From Bactericera cockerelli (taxonomy: Eukaryota > Arthropoda > Insecta > Hemiptera > Triozidae): a DNA stretch of 64,000 bases. Location of the stretch: positions 9,887,624 through 9,951,623 of the forward strand of contig CM044964.1 of the NCBI GenBank assembly GCA_024516035.1, given 5' to 3'. Positions 25,401-35,330 of this stretch are shown one piece after another (within the stretch, counting starts at the first letter, position 1; each line of letters begins with the position of its first letter). Under the pieces are notes generated by a model. It made no database searches and was not told where the DNA came from. It worked only from the letters and a program-made list of their open reading frames with translations. Both the position numbers and the translations under genes were made by a program.

Positions 25401-27724
25401 CCTTCGCACCAGTCAACGATCTCCTGACTGACAACATCAAAGGCAAGGCAGAGATTCAATGGACGCCCGAAGCAATCAAATCATTCGATCAGTGCAAAGA
25501 GCGACTCGCAGCAGCCACCCTCCTCGCTCACCCTCTCGATAATGCCCCACTCTCGCTTGTCACGGACGCCTCTGACACCGCAGTAGGCGCAACACTTCAA
25601 CAACTGGTCAACAGTGAATGGCAGCCACTCGGTTTCTTCTCCAAGAAACTTTCCAGTGCCGAGCAGAAGTACGGTGCCTATGACCGTGAGCTCCTCGCCA
25701 TCTATCTTGCTGTCAAAAACTTCCGACACATGGTAGAAGGACGCCAATTCACCATCTTCACGGACCACAAGCCGCTCACCTTCGCTTTCTGCCAAAAGCC
25801 AGACAAATGCTCGCCTCGCCAGTTCCGCCACCTAGACCTTATCTCACAGTACACCACCGACATCCAGTACGTCCCAGGCGATCAAAACGTCGTAGCTGAT
25901 GCCCTGTCAAGGATAGAGCTCATCCATGCGACTCTCGACTACAAGTCCCTAGCAGCCTCACAGAAAACTGATGTCGAACTACAAGCAGCACTCAAAAGAA
26001 CCGACTCCACACTTCAACTCAAACTACTAGAGATCCCCGGTTCCGGTGTCAAGCTCTACTGTGATGTGTCCACACCAACTGCAAGGCCCTACATCACCCG
26101 ACCTTTCCGACGCACTGTGTTCAACATGGTACACCAGCTATCGCACCCCGGCACTAACACTACAGTCAAACTCGCACAGCAGAGATTCGTTTGGCCCTTC
26201 ATTTCCAAGGACTGCCGCAGCTGGACCCAAGCCTGCACTGATTGCCAACGATCCAAGGTCACTCGCCACGTCAAGGCCCCACTCGGTTCCTTCTCTCCAC
26301 CAACGCAGAGATTCGAACATGTGCACATGGACCTCATCATCATGCCACACTCAGACGGATTCCGGTACTGTCTCACTATGGTTGATCGCTTCACACGATG
26401 GCCAGAAGTGATCCCGCTCCCAGACCAAGAAGCCTCCACCGTCGCCAAGGCATTCTACACTCACTGGATCGCACGGTTCGGCACTCCACTCCGCATCACC
26501 ACCGACCAAGGCAGACAGTTCGAGTCCAACCTGTTCAAAGAGCTCAGCACACTCACCGGCTCACAGCACCTCCGCACCACGGCATATCATCCTGCAGCCA
26601 ATGGAATGGTCGAGCGACTCCACAGACAGCTTAAGGCCGCAATCAAATGCCACCACAACGACCGCTGGACAGACATCCTCCCTACTGTCCTACTTGGAAT
26701 CCGAGCAGCATGGCGAGACGATCTCAAGGCATCCAGCGCAGAACTCGTCTACGGTGAACCACTCAGACTTCCCGGCGAGTTCCTCACATCCAAGACAGAT
26801 GATCCAGACCCCACAACAGAGTTCGTCAAAGATCTTCGCAGCCACATGCGCCAGCTCCAACCAGTCAGCGGAACACAGCACGGTGACAAGTCCCACTTCA
26901 TATTCAAGGACCTCTACACCGCAGACCAAGTTTTCATCCGCCGAGAGCTTTCCAAACGCTGCCTCCAGATGCCATACGACGGACCTTACCCAGTCGTCAG
27001 GAGAAGTTCCCGAACGTTCGTGATTGACATCAATGGAAAATACACCACAGTCACCATTGATCGACTGAAGCCAGCCTACACCATGACCGACACTGCCGAC
27101 CCACCACAGCACCAGGCAGATTGCACCAGCCGCAGCCCCCGCTTCAACCAACCAGTATAACGACACGATCCGGCCGCAGAGTCCACTTCCCCAAGAGATT
27201 CCAGAACTAATCCCCACACCGATGAATCGTGATTACATCACTGGCAGGGGAGTGTGTAGCGTGCGCCGTGATCGCCGTGTCATACTAAGTGCAGTACTAT
27301 TATCTTTGCATGTTTGTTAAATGAACTTCTCACTTTCACATTTATCTACATTGTAATAAGTACCCAAACCAAATTGTTATCATTTAATCTTAATCTGAAA
27401 CTTAAATCTGTATACAAATATATTTCTAAATCAATCTAAACAGTGCCTTCTCATTCCAACTCACTACCCTCTACAATAGCATGGACATGAAGTTTAAAAA
27501 GATTATAGTTTCAATTTCAATTCAACTTTCGCTTTCCAGGGGTCCTACCTGCGGCGGCTCAAGCTTATAGCGGCTATGTTGACGACTCAATATCCGCATT
27601 GAACAAAATTGCGGCCACAAATAAACTACACCAGCAGCAACAGCAACAAGCCTCATTGGCGGCTCATTCTGGTGTGGACAGTGCTAACTACAATGCATAT
27701 TTGAGCAAGCTGGCGAGATTGCAG
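12890..27724 (+). CDS. Histidine-rich hydrophobic protein gene, three internal exons (ends not found)
   Basis: Three exons join without frame conflict: 12890-13122 (acceptor TTCCAG, donor GTGAGT), 19639-19960 (acceptor TTGCAG, donor GTAAGT) and 27540-27724 (acceptor TTCCAG, donor GTGAGA). Exon A leaves phase 0, exon B leaves one base, and exon C supplies two and ends in phase 0. Exon A encodes a lysine-studded hydrophobic stretch ([14 protein letters not shown], then [15 protein letters not shown]) running into a His cluster. Exon B continues with [17 protein letters not shown] and is rich in His, Pro, Tyr and Gly. Exon C has a Gln run and ends [12 protein letters not shown]. The hydrophobic-then-His layout recalls insect Osiris-type (DUF1676) proteins, but I cannot confirm the family. 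No start or stop codon was found; further exons may lie upstream or in 27.7-33 kb, which has an assembly gap. The introns are filled with mobile elements. Confidence 0.65.
13165..13456 (+). repeat. Interspersed repeat R4 ending in (CAA)n
   Basis: It starts GGCTGGGGGACGTTAAACAG and contains 'agtgtctcgctagaggacta'. It ends in a CAA microsatellite at about 13421-13455. Partial relatives lie at 15817 and 42344. It looks SINE-like by its tail, but I see no tRNA or 5S head. Confidence 0.65.
13457..15816. other. Intron DNA of the His-rich gene, no feature recognised
   Basis: The sequence is AT-rich with only short ORFs. I could not support any gene, RNA or repeat unit in this stretch. Confidence 0.5.
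15817..16215 (+). repeat. R4 repeat interrupted by an R3 SINE
   Basis: 15817-16015 matches the first half of R4 ('gggacgttaaacagg', 'tgtctcgctagaggac'). The R4 end ('aagcctggctac' plus a short CAA run) reappears at about 16190-16212. Between them, 16017-16192 matches the R3 tRNA-derived SINE on the minus strand ('tcttattattatgtg', 'cacaaactcaaattaatgag'). This is a nested insertion or a replacement of the R4 middle. Confidence 0.65.
16216..17111. other. Intron DNA, no feature recognised
   Basis: The only phrase of note is 'catgaaaatcggttgtaccgttcacgagat' near 16670. It resembles commonly seen repeat-derived sequence but was not traceable to an element here. Confidence 0.4.
17112..17573. mobile_element. 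Nested foldback MITEs
   Basis: Outer arms: GGGCCTGTTTCACAATCATTT at the left and the complement of AAATCATTGTGAAACAGAACCC at the right. Inside, at about 17388-17521, a second pair of inverted ends (GGGCGAAATTAATAGACA and TGTCTAATTTCGCCC) bounds about 130 bp. The inner unit is flanked by arms of the outer palindrome (ATAAACTA and TAGTTTAT). There is no coding capacity. Confidence 0.65.
17574..18341. other. Intron DNA, no feature recognised
   Basis: The stretch holds AT-rich and homopolymer-rich sequence, with A and T runs at 18195-18290. No gene or repeat unit was recognised. Confidence 0.45.
18346..18953. mobile_element. piggyBac-like MITE with TTAA target and CCCTAGCACTCCCAA ends
   Basis: TTAA at 18342-18345 and 18954-18957 flanks a 608-bp element. 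Its inverted ends begin CCCTAGCACTCCCAA and continue with GGGGGGGCACAAAGTACCCAC on both sides. The left arm carries an extra ~32 bp that repeats 'actcccaag'. No transposase is present. A tRNA-like segment sits inside (18653-18762). TTAA duplication and CCC-starting ends are characteristic of piggyBac. Confidence 0.8.
18653..18762 (+). repeat. tRNA-like segment with duplicated B box
   Basis: It contains an A-box-like TGGTCTAGTGGTTAGCATG and a perfect B box GGTTCGAATCC. A 26-27-bp segment holding the B box is present twice in tandem (about 18702-18728 and 18732-18758). Acceptor (CTCCG/CGGAG) and anticodon-stem (CTAC/GTAG) pairing is only partial and the loop is short. I therefore read it as a SINE head or tRNA pseudogene, not a functional tRNA. 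Confidence 0.6.
18958..19638. other. Intron DNA upstream of His-rich exon B
   Basis: No element was recognised. A pyrimidine-rich tract (CTCTTTCCCTCCTTGCAG) immediately precedes exon B and is its 3' splice site. Confidence 0.5.
20448..21640. repeat. ~140-bp tandem repeat inside the Helitron
   Basis: About eight diverged units contain 'tctccgcattgataaatccg', 'ttcaaatttggtaggtagc' and 'cactacaacacctgcc'. The spacing is near 140 bp. Open frames through it are by-products of the periodicity and not genes. Confidence 0.85.
21705..21915. repeat. 21-bp minisatellite (about ten copies)
   Basis: The unit CATGCCTCAATACACTACGG plus T recurs with single-base variants (GGTC, GTTC, GGCC). It ends 5 bp before the Helitron 3' hairpin. 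Because 21 is divisible by three it stays open in several frames, but there is no codon-like substitution pattern. Confidence 0.9.
21948..23394. other. Intron DNA between Helitron and Gypsy element
   Basis: The sequence is AT-rich and partly pyrimidine-rich, with no recognised gene or repeat. Confidence 0.5.
23395..23615 (+). repeat. 5' LTR of the CsRn1-type Gypsy element
   Basis: It is 221 bp, starts TGTAGCGTGCG and ends CCCTCTACA. It is identical to 27255-27475. ATAG precedes it at 23391-23394 and follows the 3' LTR at 27476-27479, giving a 4-bp target-site duplication. Confidence 0.95.
23749..24128 (+). pseudogene. gag remnant of the CsRn1-like element
   Basis: ATG at 23749 opens a frame ([14 protein letters not shown]) that looks like the late part of a CsRn1 Gag. 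The reading then has to change frame once near 23890-23910. After that it runs through a Ser/Arg-rich linker to the zinc knuckle at 24045-24100 (CWYHWRFG, then KKC, then PC) and stops at TGA 24126-24128. The normal N-terminal ~200 residues of Gag have no room: only 133 bases separate the LTR from this ATG, and they contain a duplicated 'aaccagccaacctccagcag'. The element is therefore probably gag-deleted. Confidence 0.7.
24089..27160 (+). CDS. Pol polyprotein (protease, RT, RNase H, integrase) of the CsRn1-like element
   Basis: The frame opens at 24089 after a stop; the first ATG is at 24095, giving up to 1021 residues. It lies in the -1 frame relative to the gag zinc-knuckle frame. Domains in order are protease (IDTGAD, about residues 38-43), reverse transcriptase ([14 protein letters not shown]; catalytic YIDD), RNase H (TDASD), the integrase zinc-binding region (H-H-C-C) and the catalytic core ([22 protein letters not shown]). 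All catalytic residues that can be checked are present and there is no internal stop. Expression probably depends on -1 frameshifting at GGGAAAC (24107-24113), because no independent start signal is evident. It looks enzymatically competent, unlike gag. Confidence 0.95.
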   Translation, partial: AAMQVSGKRHGPLIMTASQSSPTPRRLFVTEHSTKLQFLIDTGADLCVFPRSAAPGRREKTDYILSAANSTDINTYGTITLSLNFGLRRDFTWRFVVADVSKPIIGADFLHHFNLLVDLRNHRLLDGTTHLTAQGHVAESNIPSVKTVSEASPYHQLLQQFKDITRPDGTPGIIRHNTKHFIETTPGPPVASKPRRLAPAKLKAAKKEFDAMLQLGIARPSNSPWSAPLHMVEKPQADTWRPCGDYRGLNARTIPDQYPVRHIQDFAHILQGKTIFTTLDLVRAYNQIPVAEEDICKTAITTPFGLFEFPYMSFGLCNAAQTFQRFMDEVLRGLDFCFPYIDDVLVASNSEEEHLAHLSIIFKRFQDHSLVLNPSKCVFGQEQVRFLGYFISKDGTSPLPDRVKDILQFPRPTTAKGVRQFMGMLNFYRRFIPRASHTFAPVNDLLTDNIKGKAEIQWTPEAIKSFDQCKERLAAATLLAHPLDNAPLSLVTDASDTAVGATLQQLVNSEWQPLGFFSKKLSSAEQKYGAYDRELLAIYLAVKNFRHMVEGRQFTIFTDHKPLTFAFCQKPDKCSPRQFRHLDLISQYTTDIQYVPGDQNVVADALSRIELIHATLDYKSLAASQKTDVELQAALKRTDSTLQLKLLEIPGSGVKLYCDVSTPTARPYITRPFRRTVFNMVHQLSHPGTNTTVKLAQQRFVWPFISKDCRSWTQACTDCQRSKVTRHVKAPLGSFSPPTQRFEHVHMDLIIMPHSDGFRYCLTMVDRFTRWPEVIPLPDQEASTVAKAFYTHWIARFGTPLRITTDQGRQFESNLFKELSTLTGSQHLRTTAYHPAANGMVERLHRQLKAAIKCHHNDRWTDILPTVLLGIRAAWRDDLKASSAELVYGEPLRLPGEFLTSKTDDPDPTTEFVKDLRSHMRQLQPVSGTQHGDKSHFIFKDLYTADQVFIRRELSKRCLQMPYDGPYPVVRRSSRTFVIDINGKYTTVTIDRLKPAYTMTDTADPPQHQADCTSRSPRFNQPV
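24107..24113 (+). promoter_or_regulatory. Candidate -1 ribosomal frameshift site GGGAAAC
   Basis: The heptamer is in the X-XXY-YYZ register of the gag frame (G GGA AAC). It lies 12 bases before the gag stop and inside the 24089-24128 window where gag and pol overlap. A -1 slip leads into pol. This heptamer is a known efficient slippery sequence in other retroelements. Confidence 0.65.
27255..27475 (+). repeat. 3' LTR of the CsRn1-type Gypsy element
   Basis: All 221 bases match the 5' LTR. It ends 64 bases before the 3' splice site of His-rich exon C (exon starts 27540). Confidence 0.95.
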
Positions 27725-28672
27725 GTGAGAATGAGATTAAGCTCTCGAAATTTTATGAATACCGACTAAAGCAATTCCGTCGAATTTCGCAAGGAAAAGT
27801 TTTTGCTTCTTTTTATGAATACGGCCCAAAAATTGGGATTGAAAGAGAAGAAGAATAGGTCAAAGTAAAAATAGAATGAATAAAAAGAGATTTTTTTTTT
27901 GAGTTGGAGAGGTCATTCATTATAACTGCAAAATATTTATATAATTGTGTGTCTAATTATTTCAAAACTTCCTCAGAACTTTTTTTTTTTAATAATGAAT
28001 ACCCGGTGTACGGGAGTATATTTACGGGAATAGCCCCATTTACAATGTCAACAGTAAAAATATCAATAAATACAAAGATTAATATAAAATAATGTTAAAA
28101 AGTAATATTACAAGTACTAAAAAGTAATCAATACACAAATAGGTATGAAAAGTAACTTCAAAATAACTTCAAAATTGTGACACTTAAGTACTGATAATAT
28201 ACATTATCGAAATCATGGTACGTATCAGGTACCTTCGTAATAATTACAATGATGTAGCCTGATAACAGTGATTACATACCTATGGTTTAGAGAGCTGCTA
28301 TGATTGCTATATCACCGAGTTTAAGTCCTCATAAAAACTATAGAAATGAACATCATTATGATACTTGAAACAATCCTAAGTTTGTTTAATATGCAGAACT
28401 CGTCACTGCTTTGGCCAAATTATAAACTTAGAAACTTACTATCATGAGAGCAAATTTCTCTTGTAGGATTATGGAACCACTTAAAGGGGACTCAGAAGAC
28501 AATATTCGTTTAAATTTTCATCTGCGCAATCTTTTGATTGTTGTTGGGTGGTCTCGAATTTGATTAATTTAAATTAAACATATTTTATTAAAAAATAATA
28601 TTTCTAATTTAAAACGCTAAAAAAATGACAGTTATGGTTTGGCACTCTTAGGTTATTTCTAAGCTTTTCTTT
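27725..28672. other. No exon recognised after His-rich exon C
   Basis: The donor GTGAGA follows exon C, but I could not find the next exon. The stretch is AT-rich with T runs at about 27892 and 27980. Confidence 0.45.
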
Positions 28673-28683
28673 TTTTTTTTTTT

Positions 28684-28941
28684 TTAAATTGGGGTTTAAC
28701 GTCGCTTTCAACTGCCATGGTCATATCACGACGGGGGTTTCACCCTCCATTCGCAGGAAACTCACAAACCTGCTACTCACATTGACCTCACCCAGCCTGA
28801 GTGGGGCCGGGAAAAGCCAGCGTCACGAGTATTAGAATTTGAATGGTCACCCATCCAAGTCTTAACCTCGCTGGATGTCGCTTAACTTCGGTGTTCTGAA
28901 GGGAACCGGTGTATTCAACATGCCATCGACGCTGGCTTGGG
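28684..28941 (-). mobile_element. 5S rRNA-derived SINE (SINE3-like), well preserved
   Basis: On the minus strand it begins GCCAGCGTCGATGGCATG. It then follows 5S rRNA closely: TTGAATACACCGGTTC, CACCGAAGTTAAGCGAC and ACTTGGATGGGTGACC. After the 5S-like ~115 bases comes an unrelated body and an A-rich 3' end. The 11-bp direct repeat GCTTTTCTTTT at 28673-28683 and 28942-28952 marks retroposition. The 5S internal promoter region is largely kept. Confidence 0.88.
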
Positions 28942-28952
28942 GCTTTTCTTTT

Positions 28953-29748
28953 GATGATTACATGCCATAAAGACAATATTTTGGACCTTGAGAGTTTTTC
29001 AACTATGATTTCCTATAACTTCTATTGAAAAGACTTTTTCAATGCCATTTGTTCTTTTATATTGTGAGGCAATACTTTTGGCAATAGGGAATTTCTCAAG
29101 CATAGTCACCTATAATTTCTTTGCGTTATTTCTAAAACCAAAAAGGAAGAGGAAAAAGACCCTAGATCAGTCTTTGAGCCAGATATTTGCGCAGCGCGCA
29201 TGTTTGTCTTTATTTGAGCGGTCGCGTTGCCATGTATTGAACACACATTCTATCGAATAAACATTGATCCAGATCAAGTCAACATCAATCGTTTGTCCAG
29301 AATAAATTTTCTTCGATTGGTAGACTCATCGAAAGCATTAAGTAGGTAATGTGTCCGCAAAGTAAAGCTCTTGTATAGCCACCATGGACAATAAATGGAC
29401 ATACAAGATTGAGATTGAGGTCAGCAGTGACTCTTGAAACCAGAGGAACTTATGGTCTTGTGAATAGCCGCAGGTATACTATACAGGTTAATCTTTGTAG
29501 TGCATGATATACCTATTTGATAAATGTAATAATTATATTGGATAGGTATAGGTGAAGAGGATAACTAAAAAGAAAACAAGAGCAGCTCCCAAATAAAGCT
29601 AGATAAGCCTTGTCTAGCAACAGTTAAGTTGACTGAGTTATTTGCAACAGAGATAGAGAATACAGAGATATAGGTGTTTTGTTAAAAAAAAGACTCAAAA
29701 ATATAATATTTTACATATGTTTTCTTTTACATTAAATCCATTTCATCC
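28953..29748. other. No gene seen
   Basis: AT-rich DNA. A short GC-rich spot (GCGCAGCGCGC, near 29188) is an isolated palindrome without neighbouring signals. Confidence 0.45.
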
Positions 29749-30250
29749 TACTCTTTTATTTCTTCTTCATTTTCCTAATATTCTATTTCCTCCCTCTAGT
29801 TTTTTATAGACATTTTTGATAGTCAGTTATTTCTAATTTTTCATTTCATCCTACTTTTTTATTTCTTTTTCCTTTTCCTCATCTTCCATTTCCTTCCATT
29901 ACTTTTTTTAATTTTAAATTAATTAACGGGAACTACCCATTTTTCACAATTTCCCTATCTTATTCTAATATAAAATAAAACTTTTGATAGTCAATAGTTT
30001 ACTTTTAATCTTCCATTTCATCCTACTATTTTATGTCTTAATTCTCCTCATCTTTTCACTCCTCCCATTAGTTTTTGATAGTTAATTGTCTATCTTTAAT
30101 ATTCCATTTCATCCTACTATTTTATGTCTGCTTAATTTTCCTTATCTTCTATTTCTTCCCACTAGTTTTTGATAGTCAATTGTTTATTTCTAATCTTCCA
30201 TTTAATCCTACTCTTTTGTCTTTTTCATTTCCTTCCTCATCCACCCCGTT
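29749..30250. repeat. ~92-bp pyrimidine-rich tandem repeat
   Basis: Four to five diverged units start CATTTCATCCTACT and contain TTTTTGATAGTCAATTG. The second unit holds an extra ~80 bp. An ORF at 30075-30257 is a by-product of the T-rich strand. Confidence 0.8.
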
Positions 30251-31662
30251 TTATTAATAAGAAATTATGACACTTTATTTGAACGTTGAGCGTTCCTACA
30301 ATTCAAACAATGAACTCAATTCACCCGAATTAATCCCACAGCTTGTTTTTAGAGTGAAATGATCACTTTGTAGTAATTTTGAAAGTAAAAAAAAAAATAT
30401 GACCCAGTTGAACAACAATAAAAACTACTCTTACAGCCAATTTATGAACAGAAAATTTTCCCCATAATATGGGTGTACTTTTCAATAGTATAACTGGCGA
30501 AAAGTTTGCTTATTATTAATTTATAAGAATTATAAATTGTTCAGGAATATACGTGTGTTAAATAAAGCTATTCAATTGCTAAGTTTGAAGGAATTTACCT
30601 ATCTAGGCAAAACACTCAATTAAGAAATACAAATGTACCGTGAAGACAAACCCAATTCCAGCAATCTTCAACACTGTAATTATGGCGATTTCTAAATTTG
30701 AATCTACATATTTTTGCGCTTGATGTGAATTTGCATACCGAAATATTAATTTTCTATAGTTAATTTAATGATTTTTTTCAAGCTTAAACTTTTTCAAAAA
30801 GAAGCCGCTATCTATCCAAATCCAATATGTTTATTGACTGGAAACAGACAGCTAAAAGTTCCAACAACTGTTTAAAGTAGGTTGAAATGAGAGTAAGAGT
30901 TAGAAAAACATTCTTATATGTAGCTCATTATACATATTTTAGGTAAGAAAAGTTCATTTTGTTGTGTTACGGTATGTTTACATTTACATTATTTCACACA
31001 AATTGAGTAAGAAAGTGAGCATCATGATTGCATTAGTATGCATATAAACAACTCACTCATCTGTTCATTTCCACTGCTATAATTTTCCAAGACAATGCAA
31101 CACTACAAGACAGGAGACGTGAAGAAATGGGGCCTGCCAAGATATTTACACTCTCGCCATGTCCACTTTTCTGCTTAATTTGTCAGAATATCAACACACA
31201 AACCACTAGAAAGTCCCGGATCGAATAAGAAACAAGCGGTAGACCAATGATGTATACACCACACCATCTTGATAACTACAGGACAAATTTAAGAAAAGAG
31301 GGGAAATAGATAAAAGTACAATAAAAAGTAGAGATAAATTTCATTGAGAAAAAAACACTAATATCAGAAGAATAGAAAGATAATTAATAAACCAACCAGG
31401 ACATCCTAACCTGTTCAGGAAAAAAATTAGTATTCTGAAGATCCCACCACTAAGATCAAAATTCAGTTAGAGTCTCTTCCATACATAATTTAAAACACAT
31501 ACATAAATAATTCAAATTTCATAAAGATTAGAAGAAATCATCCTCAAAAAATAATCTGCCTCTTGAAAATGAATGGTGTATCTACAAGAATCAACCGAAA
31601 TAATTTAGCAACCAAAATAATTTAGCGTGTCCCCAATTTGTAAAAGTAAAGCGAAATCGTAA
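30251..31662. other. No gene seen before the gap
   Basis: AT-rich sequence without recognisable coding potential up to the N run. Confidence 0.45.
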
Positions 31663-31762
31663 NNNNNNNNNNNNNNNNNNNNNNNNNNNNNNNNNNNNNN
31701 NNNNNNNNNNNNNNNNNNNNNNNNNNNNNNNNNNNNNNNNNNNNNNNNNNNNNNNNNNNNNN
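31663..31762. other. Assembly gap, 100 N
   Basis: Exactly 100 undetermined bases, the conventional size for a gap of unknown length. Distances across it are not reliable, and it could hide the missing downstream exon(s) of the His-rich gene. Confidence 1.
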
Positions 31763-33114
31763 TTTGTTTTTATTTTTTTTATATTAAAAAAAATTAAAAC
31801 ATCGAGTGTACCTTTGAAATTTAATTAATCCCTGTGTTTTCCCAAATATTTGAGAGCGTATGGGGAGAAAAAAATATATTGTGAACAAGAAAATATTGAA
31901 AAATTTAGGGTAGTTTTGTTTCTTTTATAATCTTTTGCTTTCATTCAGTAAAAATTTTTAAAAAAAAATAAGACTTACATGCTTTAAATTTTTAAAAATT
32001 GAGACTATTAAACACATTGTCATTCAAGGATGTATTCGCTAAGGAAAAAAAAAACCTATGTATTGTTAGGTATATACCCCCTCTTTTTTAAAATTTTAAA
32101 ATCTTAATTTTTTACATATTAAGAATTTAATTCAGGTTTCCCAAATTATATCCCAAGGCAAAACCTTTAAGTCCCAAACCTATAATTTTTTGTGAAAAAT
32201 TATCATTCTACCCCAAGTATACAGGTATTTGGTGTAAATGGCGTGATGTCTGCGTCGGAATTGTTTGATTAGCCTCAATCAACATAATATCTAGCACCTG
32301 TAACCTCCTATTTATTTTAATGTTGTACATAATACAATAGGTATATAGTAATTACATTATTTTCTATTGAGAAGGAAAATTGATGGAAAATTCTGTGTGT
32401 AATTTCAGAGATAAATATCGTGTGTTTCTTTCCTGTTCACAAATACTGAGTCACTCCAAGCACATGTAGGACCATTAAGTTTATGGAACTTAATTTTAAA
32501 CTGACTCTATAAAACCTTCATTTTTATCTATAGAAAAATTGAGTAGCTCTACAAGTCTACATGTTAATGGAAGATTGATGATTCATTTTATTTTTGAGTC
32601 AATGATGCATTTTATGTTTGAAGGTTTAGTTTTTTTTCTTTATTAAAAGCTTTTGACAATTTCATTTAGATATTCGAGGATATTATTGTTCCATCATTGA
32701 CCTTAAATGAAAAATTGTAATATGGTGAATTTGAGAGTTAAAATACTTAATACGTATTTGTTTAAAAGGTTTCTCCATTGTCAAGACACTTTGGGAAAAA
32801 ATATTTGATATAATAAACGAATGAAGCAAAAGTTTCGAACCAAAAATAATGTAACTTAGATATTATTATGTAAAACATTATCTTACATAATTATTTGTTG
32901 CTATTTACATCATGATGATATACAAATTACTTTGGCTGAATTCCCACCTGTTTTTGACTTGTGATGTATGGTCGTTTCAATTGCCTCGTCACCATTGTGT
33001 CAACACAATTAATTTTAACAGCTTGATATCAATTACAGCCTAATGTCTGGTACATTTAGGATAGACACCACGGTAACAGCACAGTTAAAATAGGTGGTTC
33101 TAGAAAAATTTAAG
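31763..33114. other. No gene seen; upstream region of the mucin-like gene
   Basis: AT-rich sequence. The last part should contain the promoter of the gene starting at 33115, but I see no clear TATA or initiator element that I would defend. Confidence 0.45.
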
Positions 33115-35154
33115 ATGTCGTCACCTCAAAAAGTCTCTACTCGTACATTGCTTCTGGTAAGTGGTTTTGAATATGATTTTATTTATAAAAAAAGAGGTCT
33201 ATAAAATAGGTATTCAACATACAAAATGTTTAATCGTAAAGTTTTCATAAATACTATCTGTCCAATCTGTCCAAGAAATGAGATGTGGTGAGATTTAATC
33301 GAGATCTAGGATGAAGGTTTGAGTTTTTAGTGGGCACTGAGGGACCATAGAATAGAGGGAATTACCAGCAGTCTAGCAAGGGACATATAAATAGGTAGGT
33401 ATAAGAAAACGATAACTTTACCAATTTTATTGTTATTAATCTGTGGTCGAATAAAAAGTAGGTTCAACCATGAATAGTGTAGGTACCTACTTTTGTCAGC
33501 CTGTGATTTTTTTAATAAGAAAAAGCACATGTACGATTTAGAATACTTTTGTAAGTCATACTTCCTATTTGAACTTACATTTTATTGATTGTTCTTATTT
33601 TCCAGATTTTGCTGCTAAAAATGATTCCTTATAGTTTTTCATATGGAATTCAACACATTAAACTTTCCGTGATTAATTTTGAAGACAGCATGAGTGAAAA
33701 TTGGTCTTGAAAACAAAGACATTCGCAACGATCATGTCAAGCCACAGAGAGATGAACCAGTCAATGGAAACCCTCTTATACTAGAAGAAAACAGCCCTCT
33801 CCTAGAAGAACTTCTCAAATCTGAATTTATTCAGGGGGTAAATGGTATGAATAAAATTGGAAACAAAGAACCTTTACAAGAGGAAGCGATTGAGTCGCAC
33901 AGAAATCCAAACATTGATGTCATAGAAAACAGGCTAGGAACAGATCGCTCCAGAAAAAGTAATGTTCATAATGACCTCAACTTGCAGAATGTTGAAAAGC
34001 CAGACGGCAAGATTGCTCTTGAAGCTATTCCTATAAAAAAGGAACTCGAGAATGAAAGAAACGATAGTGGAGAATTTGAACAAAATGAGATTGACAAGAA
34101 TCTAAAAGATAAAATTAACAAGAAAAAAGTTTCTCTCGGAGAGAGTCCACTTCACGTAGAACCAGATGATGAGAAAACTCGCAAAATTAAAGTTATTCCT
34201 ATCAGAAATAAAACTCAAGAAAAAACAGAGCTCGACAGTGTGGACAGTAATGATAGTAAATCTTTAAGCAATAAAAAACATTTTGATACCGCCAAACAAT
34301 CTGACGTTCCACCATCTACAAAATCCCTGAATTTGGAAAATTGAACAGTTCGAAAGATTTTGACAGTAATAAGGAAGGTCTGGCAAAAGAAAGCACTACA
34401 GACGATGATGGGTCCACCACTCAGGACGGGAAGGGTAAAAAACACTTTATTTTCCAATCTGGCCTTTCACAAGATGCTCTGAATGCTGTAAGCGACAGCA
34501 GGAATAGTCAGCTTAACATTGATCAAAACAATGCCAAAGAACCTCTGACAGTGCTAGAGTCAAACAAAAATTACGGAGAACAGAAATACATTGAAAACAG
34601 TGAGACAAACATCAACACTAATCTGTTTCTCGATCATAAATTAGAACGGAGAGAAGAATTGCTCCCAGATCCGACTTTCTTTCCTTGTGAAACGACAACA
34701 CTCAAACCCTGCGAGACAACTACAACCTGTGCCACAACTACCACGCCTTGCCCTACAACTACTACAGAATGCCCTACAACAACCACACCATGCCCACAAC
34801 TACCACACCATGCCCCACAACTACCACAGAATGCCCTACAACTACCACACCATGCCCTACAACTACCACAGAATGCCCTACAACTACCACACCATGCCCT
34901 ACAACTACCACAGAATGCCTACAACTACCACACCATGCCCTACAACTACTACAGAATGCCCTACAACTACCACAGAATGCCCTACAACTACCACAGAATG
35001 CCCTACAACTACAACACCATGCCCTACAACAACAACAAGTTGCCCAACAACAACCACTACTGCAACAACCAAGAAACCTTGTGAATCAGGCACAAATAAT
35101 ACCCAAGAACAGACCAATAGCAACAATGGTAGTTGGTTTAATAATATAGTCTAA
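33115..35154 (+). CDS. Secreted acidic, Thr-rich mucin-like protein (frame interrupted)
   Basis: Exon 1 (33115-33156) encodes MSSPQKVSTRTLLL and ends at donor GTAAGT. Exon 2 begins at 33606 after TTCCAG in phase 0 and continues ILLLKMIPYSFSYG, together a good signal peptide. The frame then stops at 33708. A long acidic, Lys/Glu/Asn-rich region lies in the +1 frame (33694-34344). From about 34341 the original frame resumes and enters a Thr/Cys repeat, CPTTTT(P/E), a 21-bp unit. Two further one-base losses inside the repeat (near 34796 and 34917) lead to the final frame, which ends KKPCESG...WFNNIV at 35154. The regular composition on both sides of each break argues for recent indels or assembly errors rather than old decay. 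Thr-rich repeats suggest an O-glycosylated extracellular mucin; I do not recognise the specific protein. Confidence 0.6.
34735..35060 (+). repeat. 21-bp coding minisatellite, array 1
   Basis: TGCCCTACAACTACCACA plus GAA or CCA repeats in steps of 21 bp and encodes CPTTTT(E/P). Two units lack one base (CCCT reduced to CCC at about 34796; CCC reduced to CC at about 34917), which breaks the frame. Confidence 0.92.
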
Positions 35155-35330
35155 CAAAGCATAGGTTTTTGTTTGTATTCAAACTTATGTCATTATGTTT
35201 ATAATAGTATTATTATGGAATTCTTAGGACCCTAAATAAGAAAAATAAACCGTTCACGTAGCTTGTCTTTTCGTGGTTTCATCAGGATGCTTCCCTGGAT
35301 CCCTGGATAGTTGATTTACTTTTTAGAATG

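Larger units (their letters stand above)
23395..27475 (+). mobile_element. Ty3/Gypsy LTR retrotransposon, CsRn1-like, 4081 bp
   Basis: Order: LTR, primer-binding site, damaged gag, full pol, polypurine tract, LTR. The PBS TGGTGACCCCGAC (23619-23631) would pair with a tRNA-Trp 3' end, as reported for the CsRn1 clade. The gag remnant keeps the clade's unusual CHCC zinc knuckle. The polypurine tract is the GGCAGGGGAG run just before 27255. The coding part is strongly GC-rich against its AT-rich surroundings. Identical LTRs indicate a very recent insertion. No env-like ORF is present. Confidence 0.93.

Noticed and set aside
28684..28941. True 5S rRNA gene
   Set aside because: The similarity ends after ~115 bases, has many differences, and target-site duplications plus a SINE body surround it.
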